Assembly (NCBI GenBank): GCA_036936605.1
Contig: JAUPFV010000005.1
Coordinates: 56,130,742 to 56,194,741 of the forward strand
Length of the DNA stretch: 64,000 bases
Reading direction: 5' to 3'
Source: Limnanthes douglasii subsp. nivea
Lineage: Eukaryota > Streptophyta > Magnoliopsida > Brassicales > Limnanthaceae
This document shows, piece by piece, positions 1 to 11,659 of this stretch (position 1 is the stretch's first letter; each line of letters begins with the position of its first letter). The position numbers and the translations under genes are program-made. The notes under the pieces are model-generated. The model had not been told where the DNA came from. It worked only from the letters and a program-made list of their open reading frames with translations, and searched no databases.

Positions 1-236
1 TTTGTGTTTGTCTCTATGCTTGTTATTTAAAAAAATATATTAATTATTTTTTTATTTCAGGCAACAAATCTGTAAGTATGAAATAAGGATGAATGATCCT
101 CTAGTGAGTAAATTTATTCTTATGTTACAAGTTAAGTACATTTTAATTAAATATATTTTTAAATTATTTTATTTATTAAATAAATAAATTTTAAAATATT
201 TTGCCACTAATTGAATAAATATATGTATTAAAATAT

Positions 237-516
237 ATTTTTTTGGTGAATAAAAATATTAAATTAAAATAAAATGGTTCATACAATTACCTAGAGCATA
301 CACCCGAGGAGATACAAAGACTTATTATAAGTCAACACAATGGAAGAACAAGAAAAATAGATAAAGGGAGAAGTCTAATAAATAGGATATATACATAAAT
401 AGTAAGTAGAGGATCCAATAAACGAGCAATAGTCGAAGAAATAAGAGACGAGAAGCTCCCCGAACAAACCGAGCGAGAAACGCAGGAGCTGCAAAAAACA
501 AAACAATAATTTTTTC

Positions 517-520
<4 letters not shown>
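237..520 (-). mobile_element. LINE 3' tail, 5'-truncated
   Basis: Read on the minus strand, this stretch ends in a short A run after TTATTCACC and contains a motif around ATGCTCTAGGTAATTGTATG. The 3' untranslated end of LINE B (about 22085-22147) has the matching ATGCTCAAGGTATTTGTATG and ends in TTATCCACC plus A. I infer a 5'-truncated LINE copy of the LINE B lineage, inserted into or beside LINE A. No reading frame in it is convincing. A second tail of the same type lies at 61395-61650. Confidence 0.55.
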
Positions 521-3130
<2,610 letters not shown>

Positions 3131-4015
3131 ATCTAAGAATGAAAAACTTTTAGTAGTTTGAGTCTTTCTTGAGAAAAATGACAAAATAGATTTTATACCT
3201 AGCTTGTAGTTTGATAAGAAAAAAATATCTTTGGATTTCAAACATTTTCAGATCTTTAAAAAGATTAAAAACAATTCTTAAAGAATTTTTAAATGTTTGA
3301 AACTGAAAAAGCGATGAAAATAGCTGGATAGATAGATTTAGACAATGAACCTACAACATCGAAATTGGAATTCTTTTATAAGATTCAATCTTATTTTAGT
3401 CCAGTTAACAAAAACAATTTTGTTGAATCGTACAAAATATGAACAAAAATATACATGTTGAGGATTGGATGACCATTTGATTCTCAAAAGAAGAGTAAAC
3501 ATGTGTTGGGTTTTGGGGATGATGGATTGTTATGAACGCGTCAAAGGCAATGAAAATAAAGGCGTTACTCGTCTATCTTAAAAAAAACTTTCATGTTCCC
3601 TACAAGAAACGTTTTAGGATTTAGAAGATGTAAAAAATCAGATGTGAAGATAAAGAAGATATGATCGGGTGATTCAATTGCAGCTTCAAGACCATTTTGT
3701 AAAGGATAAGTTTCAAGATTAACTATTCAGCTTTTAGTAGTAATAAAGAAAAAATGTGGGAAGACTTATATAAAATAAAAAACAAATTGCTCTAAATTCC
3801 TATTTTATTTCAAAATATGTAAAAGTACTAAGGTATTATTAATAATAATTTATTTTAATTAAAAAATTTATTAAAAAACTAGAAGTATTTCAAAATATAA
3901 ATAAACAAACGTTTATTAATATAAATAACAAAATATGAATACCTTAAACAAATGTTTATTAACCATGTTTTAAATAACATTGCTATAAAAAAAATCATTT
4001 ATTATTTAGGGTAAG
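3131..4015. other. no gene recognised
   Basis: AT-rich DNA after the RNase H end of LINE A. Part may be its 3' untranslated region. All frames are closed by frequent stops and I see no structural RNA or clear repeat. Confidence 0.5.
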
Positions 4016-4166
4016 CTATATATACCCAAAACTGGTCTAAGTTTACCTAGTTTTGAGTTTACCCACTCATCATATAAGTTGACCCAATTTTAGACCAAAA
4101 TATCATTTTGGGATGGGTCAAGCTATTTACTCCATCATATTTTTTATTTCCTCGATAATTTGAAAA
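4016..4166. repeat. MULE terminus-like fragment
   Basis: Starts with GGGTAAGCTATATATACCC, close to the terminal sequence of the MULE at 4790, and repeats short (T)ACCC(A) motifs as that end does. The last part (about 4124-4166) matches, in inverted orientation, the sequence at 11661-11709 on the other side of the MULE. It may be a terminus of an older related element into which the 4790-11448 MULE jumped. I found no matching opposite TIR or target duplication for it. Confidence 0.4.
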
Positions 4167-4780
4167 AAAACTCTATGTTGTTATTTCCTCCATAAAGGAA
4201 ATGACATATTTACCTTCTGCCCATTTATTCTACATTTTTCATTTTCAAGAACACCAACATAATAAACTTTCACCGAGAATGACTTTTTTCTTTTTCATAA
4301 ACCTTATTCGTAAAAGGAAAGTTATATTGTAAATTTGATTAAGACATAATTGATTGATTACTCTTATTATTGTGCTCTCTCTCCATAACTCTCTCCAGGA
4401 CAAAGAATAAGTGTCTTCATTGATTTACTCTGCTCTTTCCGAACAGTCATGTTAAACAAAGTGTAGTTTACATTTCACATATTTTCGGGAAATTGTTTAA
4501 TTAGCTTAATGGTTGGAATTTCATTCTCTTCTATTCTATTTTGTTCTAAGAAGCAATCGATTTTGGTTCGATTTGGCTGTTTCTTTTCTCTTCTGATGTT
4601 TCTTTAAAAAAACAACAGATAGCTTAGTACACCAAAAACGACTTATGATTCATAATACCTGACAATTTTGCTTGGTTAAAAGCTGTGACGATGGATGAAT
4701 CATGACACTTTTATTGGATTTTGTTTGAGTTTGTTCTTTATGTTTGAAACATAGATTTGGTTTGTAAATTTTCATTCCAA
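4167..4780. other. no gene recognised
   Basis: AT-rich with pyrimidine-rich patches (4370-4400, 4525-4600). A 76-codon minus-strand frame at 4650-4880 crosses the end of the MULE and has no recognisable domain, so I treat it as chance. Confidence 0.5.
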
Positions 4781-4789
4781 TTGTATAAA

Positions 4790-4850
4790 GGGTCAAGCTA
4801 TATATACCCAATTCAGGTTTAAGTATACCCAATTTTGAGTATACCCAAAG
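4790..4850 (+). repeat. MULE left terminal inverted repeat
   Basis: Nearly identical to the reverse complement of 11405-11448 over about 45 bp, including the block ACCCAATTCAGGTTTAAGTA. It is followed by further copies of a GTATACCCA motif (about 4850-4870), which look like subterminal repeats and also occur on the right side near 11315. Confidence 0.9.
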
Positions 4851-5073
4851 GTGATCTAAGTATACCCATTTGTTTTCCAAAAATACCCTTTTCTAGATAT
4901 ATAAGCCTCTTTTTTTACTAACTTCATCCACAACATTTTTCCCTACACTTTCTCTCACTTCTCTCACTTCTCTCACTTCTCTCTAACTCTCAAATTCTCT
5001 TCACTCAAAAACTCTCACTTCTCTCTCAATTTTTCCGGCGAGCCACCACCACCACTCCTCCTCCTCCTTCATC

Positions 5074-6256
5074 ATGGTGAAGAACAAAAAACCCCCACCA
5101 CCACCTACGTAAGTTCCATAACCTAAATTTGTTTGTTAATTTGGTTAGTTTTAGGTATGAATTTTAGATTTATGTTAGATTTAGGGTTGAATTTAGGAAT
5201 TAGGTTAGATTTAGGGCTCGAATTAGCAAAATTCTTAGGGTTTAGTGGCCATTTTCCAGCCAAGTTGCCGGCTGGAAAATGGCCGGCATAGGGCACCGGT
5301 AGTGCGTCTTGGGCAGCATCATCGGTGCGTATGCCCAGTACGTAGGTGTGCCGCTCGGTACACCTGCTGTGTGCCGAGCGGCACACCTACTGTGTACAGA
5401 GCGGCACACGCACCTGTGTCGCTCGGTACTAGGTGCCCGTGCCGCTCGGTACGGCTTGCTGCGTACCTATGCTGCGCTGTTTTTTAAAAAACATTGTTGA
5501 ATTTGTGTTTCACAGGTTTTACTTTTGCATTTTAAAAAAAAAATAAAATTTATAATAAATTACTTTCTATAGTTAGCTCGGTTGCGAATTAGAGTGTTGA
5601 TGTATTTAATTTTGTGGGTTACATCATATGTTATTGTTATTAATTTCGTGATTTGTTTTGTATTTTTGTAGGTCAGACGCGGTTGAGGAGCGACGTCTTC
5701 CTCGATCTAGGGCGTATCCCTTGGGTCACGGGCGCCACCCCCGGGGAAGAGTCTAAAGACTGTACGGGCCGTCGATGATGAGCGGGTCCGCGATGCCAAG
5801 CGCGGGCGAGATTTACTTGAGGACCCTGAGACTATTCGTCTTAGGGAGGAGGAGGAGAGGATAAGGAGTGATCGGTCTTTGCGCCGAATCAACCATGGGA
5901 AGAGGAAGGAAAAAGCCACAGAGATTGGGGTAGATGATAGCAGAGGCGAAGGCTCCTCACGACGAGAGACGTCTTCATCACATCGATCACCACCTCTCAC
6001 TGCTAGTGATCCACCACCTCCCTCTCCCGCTCGCAGAGGTCCGTCCCCTGCGCATACTAGTACACATCCACCACGTGTTAGTGAGAGGGTGGATGCCACT
6101 GGGGACCCTGAGCAGGACACCATCGATGAGGAGCACATCGATGCGATCCACACAGAGGAGCAGCGGAAGACGTTTGCATTTTTCAAATGCAACAAGATAC
6201 CTCTGTTTCCATTTGTAGGACTTGTTAGTTGTTTATCCATTCGTAGGAGTTGTTAA
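5074..6256 (+). CDS. MULE accessory ORF 1, unrecognised, probably spliced
   Basis: Not a family I recognise. A first exon (5074-5108) encodes a start methionine and a Lys/Pro-rich dozen residues, ending at a consensus GTAAGT donor. A T-rich stretch ending in TAG gives an acceptor at 5671, and coding resumes at 5672. From about 5711 a different frame is open to 6256. It encodes a charged segment rich in Arg, Asp and Glu (about 5762-5900), then a Ser/Pro-rich segment with DPPPPSPARR (about 6010-6035), then an acidic end. The exon 2 frame and the long frame do not match, so there is a one-base lesion or unseen splice between about 5690 and 5760. Dyad array A lies in the intron. It may be an element-borne gene or a captured host fragment; low complexity makes homology weak evidence. 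Confidence 0.4.
5247..5470. repeat. Dyad array A (GC-rich inverted repeats)
   Basis: GC-rich island in AT-rich DNA. It opens with a perfect 15-bp stem (5247-5261 with 5270-5284, 8-nt loop). Next is a perfect 16-bp stem (5343-5358 with 5374-5389, 15-nt loop) built on GTGCCGCTCGG. Further copies of a GTGCCGCTCGGTAC-like unit follow on either strand to about 5460. It sits in the intron of accessory ORF 1. Confidence 0.85.
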
Positions 6257-6527
6257 ACTATCATATTTTGTATTATGACATCTACTGTGTTATTTCTATT
6301 GTTTCTTTCGGATTTGTTAAACTTAATTTGAATTCTTGATTACAATTTAGATTCCGCAAATGAACATAAACCACACCATTCTTACCATCAAACCTTTAAA
6401 ACATAACAATAATTTAACAAAATTCATCAACTTTTATAAAACAAAACACCATAAAACCCACTCCAATCCACGCTACAAGGCTTACTTTTTAAACCAAAAC
6501 AAAAAAAAAATCAAAAAATTACAAGTT

Positions 6528-6905
6528 ATTGTGCACCATTGGTACGCAGTCAGTAGTACCTATGGTGCACACTACTGCGTACCAATGGTACAACATTGTG
6601 TGCACCACGGCACTGTAGAAGGCGTACCCATGGTGCGGTGTACCATCGGTAAAAGGGGCATATACTGATGGTACCACCCTCTTTTACCGATGTTACCATG
6701 CACCGGTCGGCATGCCATGTACCGGCCGGTGCATGGCACCATCGGTACACAGTAGTGTGCACCGATGGTGCATCAGACTGTGTACCTATGGTGCAACCTT
6801 CGTGCACCATAGATACACAGTGTGGTGTACCATTGGTACACTCGACTGTGTACCATAGGTACACTACACTGTGCACCATAGGTACACAGTAGACAGTACC
6901 TATAG
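6528..6905. repeat. Dyad array B (GTGCACCAT..GGTAC units)
   Basis: About 375 bp of short units of the form GTGCACCATNGGTACACAGT in both orientations, so the region folds back on itself many times. One example is ATTGGTACGCAGT (near 6547) against ACTGCGTACCAAT (near 6583). Open frames seen here on both strands encode repetitive peptides and are a by-product of the repeat. It lies directly upstream of the TATA-like box of the ORF at 7072. Confidence 0.85.
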
Positions 6906-6999
6906 TGCGCGATTGAAACTTAGAATTTTTTTTAGGTTTTTTCCCGCGTTTTCTATTTTCACGCTCTTAAATTCCCGAAAAATTAACCTTTCACTTTTC

Positions 7000-7008
7000 T
7001 ATTTAAAG
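7000..7008 (+). promoter_or_regulatory. TATA-like box upstream of accessory ORF 2
   Basis: TATTTAAAG lies about 70 bp upstream of the ATG at 7072. It is followed by a CA-rich leader (7021-7055) typical of plant 5' untranslated regions. Spacing fits a start of transcription near 7030. Inference from motif and position only. Confidence 0.45.
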
Positions 7009-7071
7009 AATTCTATCTTACAACACCAAACACACAAAACTTTCCTTCAAACATAGTTGAGGTCTTTGTTA

Positions 7072-7398
7072 ATGGGTTGGAGTGTGTTTAATGATGCTCA
7101 TCTACTCAAGGCTGTGAAAGATGTGAAGTTCAAACGGCGGGACGATAATACCGATGAGTTCTTTGATGAAGTTTTGTGTATGATGTATTACATGTACGGC
7201 GAAATGTCTACGTCTAGACAAATGCCTCGATCTCGTACTCGTGAGGAGGTAGCCGCGAGGTACAAGTGTATAACTAGTGGACCGATGTTCTTGGTGTTTA
7301 ACGAGCCCCCAGAAGTTAGGAACGAAGCATTCGACTCCTTCAGTTTAATGATCACAGACTATTTGTCTTTAGAAATGGCAGAATACGTTCATTCTTAA
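7072..7398 (+). CDS. MULE accessory ORF 2, unrecognised 108-residue protein
   Basis: Uninterrupted ORF starting at an ATG (MGWSVFNDAH) and ending at TAA. I do not recognise the family. The product is soluble-looking and charged: a basic patch around VKFKRRDD, then FFDEVLCMMYYMYGEM, then a second basic stretch PRSRTREEVAARYK, ending in an acidic and hydrophobic tail. There is no signal peptide or membrane segment. It has its own TATA-like box and lies between dyad array B and the 3' end of the convergent transposase gene. Balanced composition and an intact frame in a decaying element argue that it is a real gene. It could be an accessory protein of this MULE lineage or a captured host exon. 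Confidence 0.5.
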   Translation: MGWSVFNDAHLLKAVKDVKFKRRDDNTDEFFDEVLCMMYYMYGEMSTSRQMPRSRTREEVAARYKCITSGPMFLVFNEPPEVRNEAFDSFSLMITDYLSLEMAEYVHS

Positions 7399-7738
7399 AT
7401 TGTCATGAAGAAGGAAACAGTGCGTATTCTCAGCGGCAATGGAGGCTACGATTTTGACTAACTGTATTCTTAATCTCAAGTTATCTACTCATGTTTGTGT
7501 GATGTTGTTGTTGCTTGTTTGTAACGTTTGATATTAAGTTCTGAAATGATTAGTTGCTTATCGTTATAAGTTGGTAAATTTCATGAATTACGGTAAAATA
7601 ATGAAATTACGAAGCGTTATGATAAAGTAAACAAAGTTCTAAACAACATAAATCCGTCCAAATGACATAAAGCGAGCAAAAGACATAAATGCGTTCGAAA
7701 CATGAACATAAATCCGACCAATAGATATAAATCAACTA
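7399..7738. other. convergent 3' ends, no gene
   Basis: Space between the stop of accessory ORF 2 and the stop of the minus-strand transposase gene. AT-rich, with poly(A)-signal-like stretches on both strands. No other feature seen. Confidence 0.5.
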
Positions 7739-10571
7739 CTAAAATTCATCCAGATTAGTTACTTCTGGGAATGAACAAACTGGCTTTCTCCCTTCGAGTT
7801 CTCTGTATTTCGTGCAGCGACCAACTATTGGTAGCTCCCAATGCGTAGCCTCTTCACTCTTCAACTTCTGCCACGTAGGATGTATGCGTGCGCAAGGGCA
7901 TATGAGCTTGATTGATAGCTGTTTAATACAACTTAAATTAGAACCAATGATTGAGTGATATAGTTGTAAGTAAAAACATAGCCATAAATCGAATGACTTA
8001 CATTGACAAAGTGGTTAGTATCAACGAATCCAAACCTAATCTCACATCTTTGGGCCATAATTAGGGGTTTACCGCGCAGAGGTAAAAAAGTATGACTACA
8101 GTTGTGAGACCCCACGAGTGACACAAAATGAACAATGCATTCAAACTTGGTTGCAATCGCAATCCCCATTTCAGGCATTGTCATCCAATATTTGGGTGAT
8201 GCTGGTGTATCGTAGTAGTTTATACTTTCTGCAACCTTCAGGTAATCCTCTTTACCGTTATAAATATTGTTGTGTGTGTCGTAGTTTTCCATGAGTTCAT
8301 CGTATATTGCCTTCTGAACACCACGCCAACCTTCTTCATGACCATACAACCCAAATGAAACTGCTCTATATCCACAATGACCATCTGCCTTAACGTCATT
8401 TATACCCGATATAAAAGGGATGAAATGAATCAGAAACCAACGCGAAAAACCTTTAGGGTCATGTATTAGTTATGTGACTCGATCAATGGACGGTTGGACA
8501 ATGTTGCTAGCGCGCGAGGCAATAGAAGAACTACGGGTACGAGGTACTTTAGGCACATTTGCCCGAATTGTATTTGCACTAGCAACTGCTTTACCCTTTT
8601 TAACTTTAGGTGGTTTTAAAGAGTTCATGACCGAGTCATGACTAGCCTTATCCTCATCTAGCTTGTGTTCCCAGAAGCATTGGTCCCGTGTAGTGGATGA
8701 TGTATCGACAACTAACTTTCTTTTCACTTGTGGGCGGCCTTGGTGTTTCTGCTTCTCCAATGGCTCTAGCAATGAGGATGTTTCAGGATAAACAATTTCA
8801 AACCATTTCTTGTAAATGTGTTTTATACGGCTTTCATCTTTTGTCTCCATAACATCGGTTACTAGCTTTAGCAGATCATCTTTGAGAATCTCCATGTTCG
8901 TACGGAATGAACGAGGCATTATTTCTAACCTTGTCCAGTGGATGTGAAAAACATCTAACGAGGCAGAAATTCTGTCTTTACGCCACTTGCGGACCTGGTG
9001 ATAGCAAGGTATACCATGTGTAGATTTTATAGCGCATATACAGACGCCATTGTCTTTAACATCCGACCCATCTTCAATAGCGACCATATTGCTATCTTCG
9101 GCCTTCTCTACTTCGTCGAAAAATAGTTCTAACGCCATGTGGGAAACCATCCGCGAACTTATGCAATGCTATGTAACGACTCTTCTCGAACGACGACCTA
9201 ATGGCAGCATGTTGGATTTCAACAAGCGAATGAACCCTCCCCCAAAATAACTCGAAGTTAAATTTTCTTGTACGTATGTAACCCTTTAGGTTAGAATGAG
9301 CACTCTCGACGCGGTTAGTCGTGCAATGTCCCAAATACAAGTTATTGTTCGTCTTCCAAACAACAAATTTTTCCATGTACATATCGAGCCACGATTTTTC
9401 AGTGTATTCAATTGCAAGAGGGTAATCTTTGTACTCCAATAGCATGTCCCGTCGGGCGTGATCGAATTCAATCTCTGATGCTGCATACGCAATCCTCTTC
9501 CAAGCAGAAACAAATTTCACATGATCACTTTTCTCGAGGAAGTATTTTCTTGTTTTTCCCTGAACATTCTGTGCTATGTGCCATCGACATAACATATGCG
9601 TTGTCTCTGGGAATACAACTTCTATTGCGTTCATCAACGCTAAATCTCTGTCGGTTAGGATGACCTGAGGTTCTTCAATTCCGTGAACGGAAATCAACGA
9701 CTTCAAACACTCTAACACCCATTTGAATTTGTTTAATTTCTCACCGGATATGAAGGCAAATGCTGCACAGAAAGTCAATCCAGTACACGTCACACCCACT
9801 ATCTCGAACAATGGCGTACCATATCGTATGACTTTATATGTACTATCCATAATTAAAACTGTAGGAAATGTCCGCAAAAGGTTAACACTGACTGGATGGG
9901 CAAAAAACAAATCTGTAATGATTTGTCCATCGTCTTCACCAGATTTATGCCATTCATAATAATTATGTGACTTAAGCTCCCCCAACAAGAACTGGAGTTG
10001 TGACCTACCCACTTTTTTTAAAACCCTACTTTTCTGCCGTGCATTGTAGATCGTCCGCATGGTAGAAACATTATCTTCGTTCAACTTCTTAACACCATTC
10101 AGTATATCTCTGGGGTTAGTACCAATGTAGGTCGCTCGTTCAACATAATCCATCTCTTCATCATTCAAATGGCCAGCAAAATAATGACCATCTAAATGTA
10201 ATGAAGTCTCATGGTTATGAATACCACATTTCACTTCTAACTTCCATTGATCTGGTTCAACCATTAACCCGAGAAGCTGAAATGGGCAGTCAATCTTTTT
10301 CGTTCCTGTAGACTTCTGTTTGCGGTCTTTTTAAGCAACTCTTGGAGTATATTCCCCCCCTCTCACACTGGAAATACATCCTCAGACTTTTTCTACTGTT
10401 TACTTTGTCGCGCCGACTTATGTTGATAACCATACCATAGAGTTTTCCTGTCTTCCTAACCCATTTCACCAACGCGTCGCCAGTGTATAACTCGGTAGTG
10501 AAGAACAAATGACTGTAGTCAGTAGCGGAAGGTTCCTCAGTCCCACTGGCGACATCCGTCCCTTGTTACAT
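7739..10571 (-). pseudogene. MULE transposase with SWIM finger and C-terminal OTU-like protease
   Basis: Multi-domain transposase. From the 5' side: a FAR1-like N-terminal segment with VKWVRKTGKLYG and FQCERGG (10508-10290); then a 390-codon stretch (10264-9092) holding the MULE DDE core with Asp140 (IMDSTYK), Asp205 (ILTDRDLA), the C..H motif CRWH at 226-229 and Glu320 (TNRVESAHS). Next come a SWIM zinc finger CICAIKSTHGIPCYH (about 9030), a basic linker, and an OTU-like cysteine protease domain with DGHCGYRAV (Cys codon 8374-8376) and NHFVN (His codon 8011-8013). A GTAAGT donor at 8001-7996 and a CAG acceptor at 7921-7919 define an 83-bp intron, and the last exon ends at TAG 7739-7741. Breaks: TAA directly after the first ATG, a frameshift near 10335, a frameshift near 9140, and TAA at 8470-8472 between linker and OTU. 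All catalytic residues remain, so decay is recent. Some breaks could be unseen introns. Confidence 0.85.
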
Positions 10572-10659
10572 AATGACAAACCACAATACGCATTCAGGTT
10601 TAGTTAAAAAACGGAAAAAAACCTTGATTTTTTTCGAAAAACAGCGCAAACCCAAGGTT

Positions 10660-10985
10660 AAAAGGCCTAAAACCGGTGGTTCTAGGCCTCAGAACCGGCC
10701 GGACACGACCAGGTGCACCACCGGTGCTGAGGCCATGAACCGGTGGTGCTGGGGCCTCAGAACCGAGCGGACTGAGGCCCCTGCACCACCGGTTCATGGC
10801 CTCGGCACCGGTGGTGCTAAGGCTTCGGTACCGACTGGCAGGTGGCCCTTGCACCATCGGTTCCGGGCCATGGAACCGGTGGTGCGTAGGTGACGCACGG
10901 CCGGTTCAAAGGCCAAGAACCGGTCATGCGTCACCTACGCACCACCGGTTCCATGGCCTGGAACCGATGGTGCAACGGCCACCGG
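10660..10985. repeat. Dyad array C (ACCGGTGGTGC units)
   Basis: About 325 bp, very GC-rich, built from GGCCATGAACCGGTGGTGC-like units in both orientations around the palindrome ACCGGT, with at least seven exact ACCGGT cores and several ACCATCGGT or ACCGATGGT variants. It lies immediately upstream of the transposase gene start (10571, minus strand). Overlapping frames on both strands are by-products. Confidence 0.85.
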
Positions 10986-11404
10986 CGATTTGTTTACCTT
11001 CTCCTCCGGGGATGGGTGCTTCTCCGGCGACAGTGGCTGCTTCTCTGGCGACTCCAACTCTTTTTCCAGAAAAATTTCATCATCCCTTTTTTCCGGTGAC
11101 ATCAACTCCTCCACACTGATCCCTAGTTCTGCTTCAGTCATGATCGATTTTGTGTTTTAGGTTGAATGTTCTTGATTTTGTTATAAAGTTTGAATTTGGT
11201 TTCAAAAATTTTAAGAAAACTATACTATTTGGATACTAAATTCAGTAAAGAAGAATGTTTGTTTGGGTATAGATAGCGAAATAGGTTATTTGGTTAATTG
11301 GGTATACTCAGGATACACTTAGTAGTTTTTTTTTACTTAATGGCAGTTTGGATATTAATTTTCTTGTCGAGGGTAAAAAAGTCAAACGAAAGTCAAAGGT
11401 TGAT

Positions 11405-11448
11405 TTTGGGTATACTTAAACCTGAATTGGGTATATATAGCCATACCC
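11405..11448 (-). repeat. MULE right terminal inverted repeat
   Basis: Reverse complement of the left end, with two or three differences near the extreme tip. It is followed directly by the second copy of TTGTATAAA (11449-11457). Confidence 0.9.
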
Positions 11449-11659
11449 TTGTATAAATCATGACTAATTTATGATTCATACACTGAAGTTTTCTATTTTA
11501 GGGTTAATTTTAGAGGCAAAAATCAAATACGTAGGATTAAAAATGGGTTAATGATGTGTTTTTCATTGTAGGACTTTCTATTGAATAATGGCACATAATG
11601 TTACATTTGAAGACAAAGTAAGGATAATATAATAATAACAAGTTTCCAGTGTTTTAGAA

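Larger units (their letters stand above)
4790..11448 (-). mobile_element. Mutator-like DNA transposon (MULE) with OTU-fused transposase
   Basis: A complete element of 6,659 bp. It is flanked on both sides by the 9-bp direct repeat TTGTATAAA (4781-4789 and 11449-11457), the duplication length expected of Mutator-like elements. The ends are inverted repeats: the left reads GGGTCAAGCTATATATACCC, and the right in reverse complement reads GGGTATGGCTATATATACCC. Inside lie a minus-strand transposase gene (7739-10571), two plus-strand ORFs (5074-6256 and 7072-7398) converging on it, and three GC-rich dyad arrays. The perfect target duplication and strong TIR match suggest a fairly recent insertion. 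The transposase carries lesions, so this copy would need help in trans. Related sequence lies just outside at 11660-13060. Confidence 0.92.

Noticed and set aside
50..80. Exon-like segment with a T-rich TTTCAG acceptor and a GTAAGT donor
   Set aside because: The window edge cuts the context and the implied exon is too short to support.
5707..6240. 177-codon minus-strand frame
   Set aside because: Shadow of accessory ORF 1; composition is the complement of its Ser/Arg/Asp-rich codons.
6550..6892. Overlapping frames of 74-109 codons on both strands
   Set aside because: They lie in dyad array B and encode repeated short peptides on both strands; this is what an inverted-repeat array without stops gives.
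10573..11141. Several frames with repeated Pro/Gly/Ser peptides on both strands
   Set aside because: Same reason, dyad array C. The minus-strand piece 10935-11141 (Glu/Lys/Pro-rich) is more protein-like but has no domain and no clear start context.
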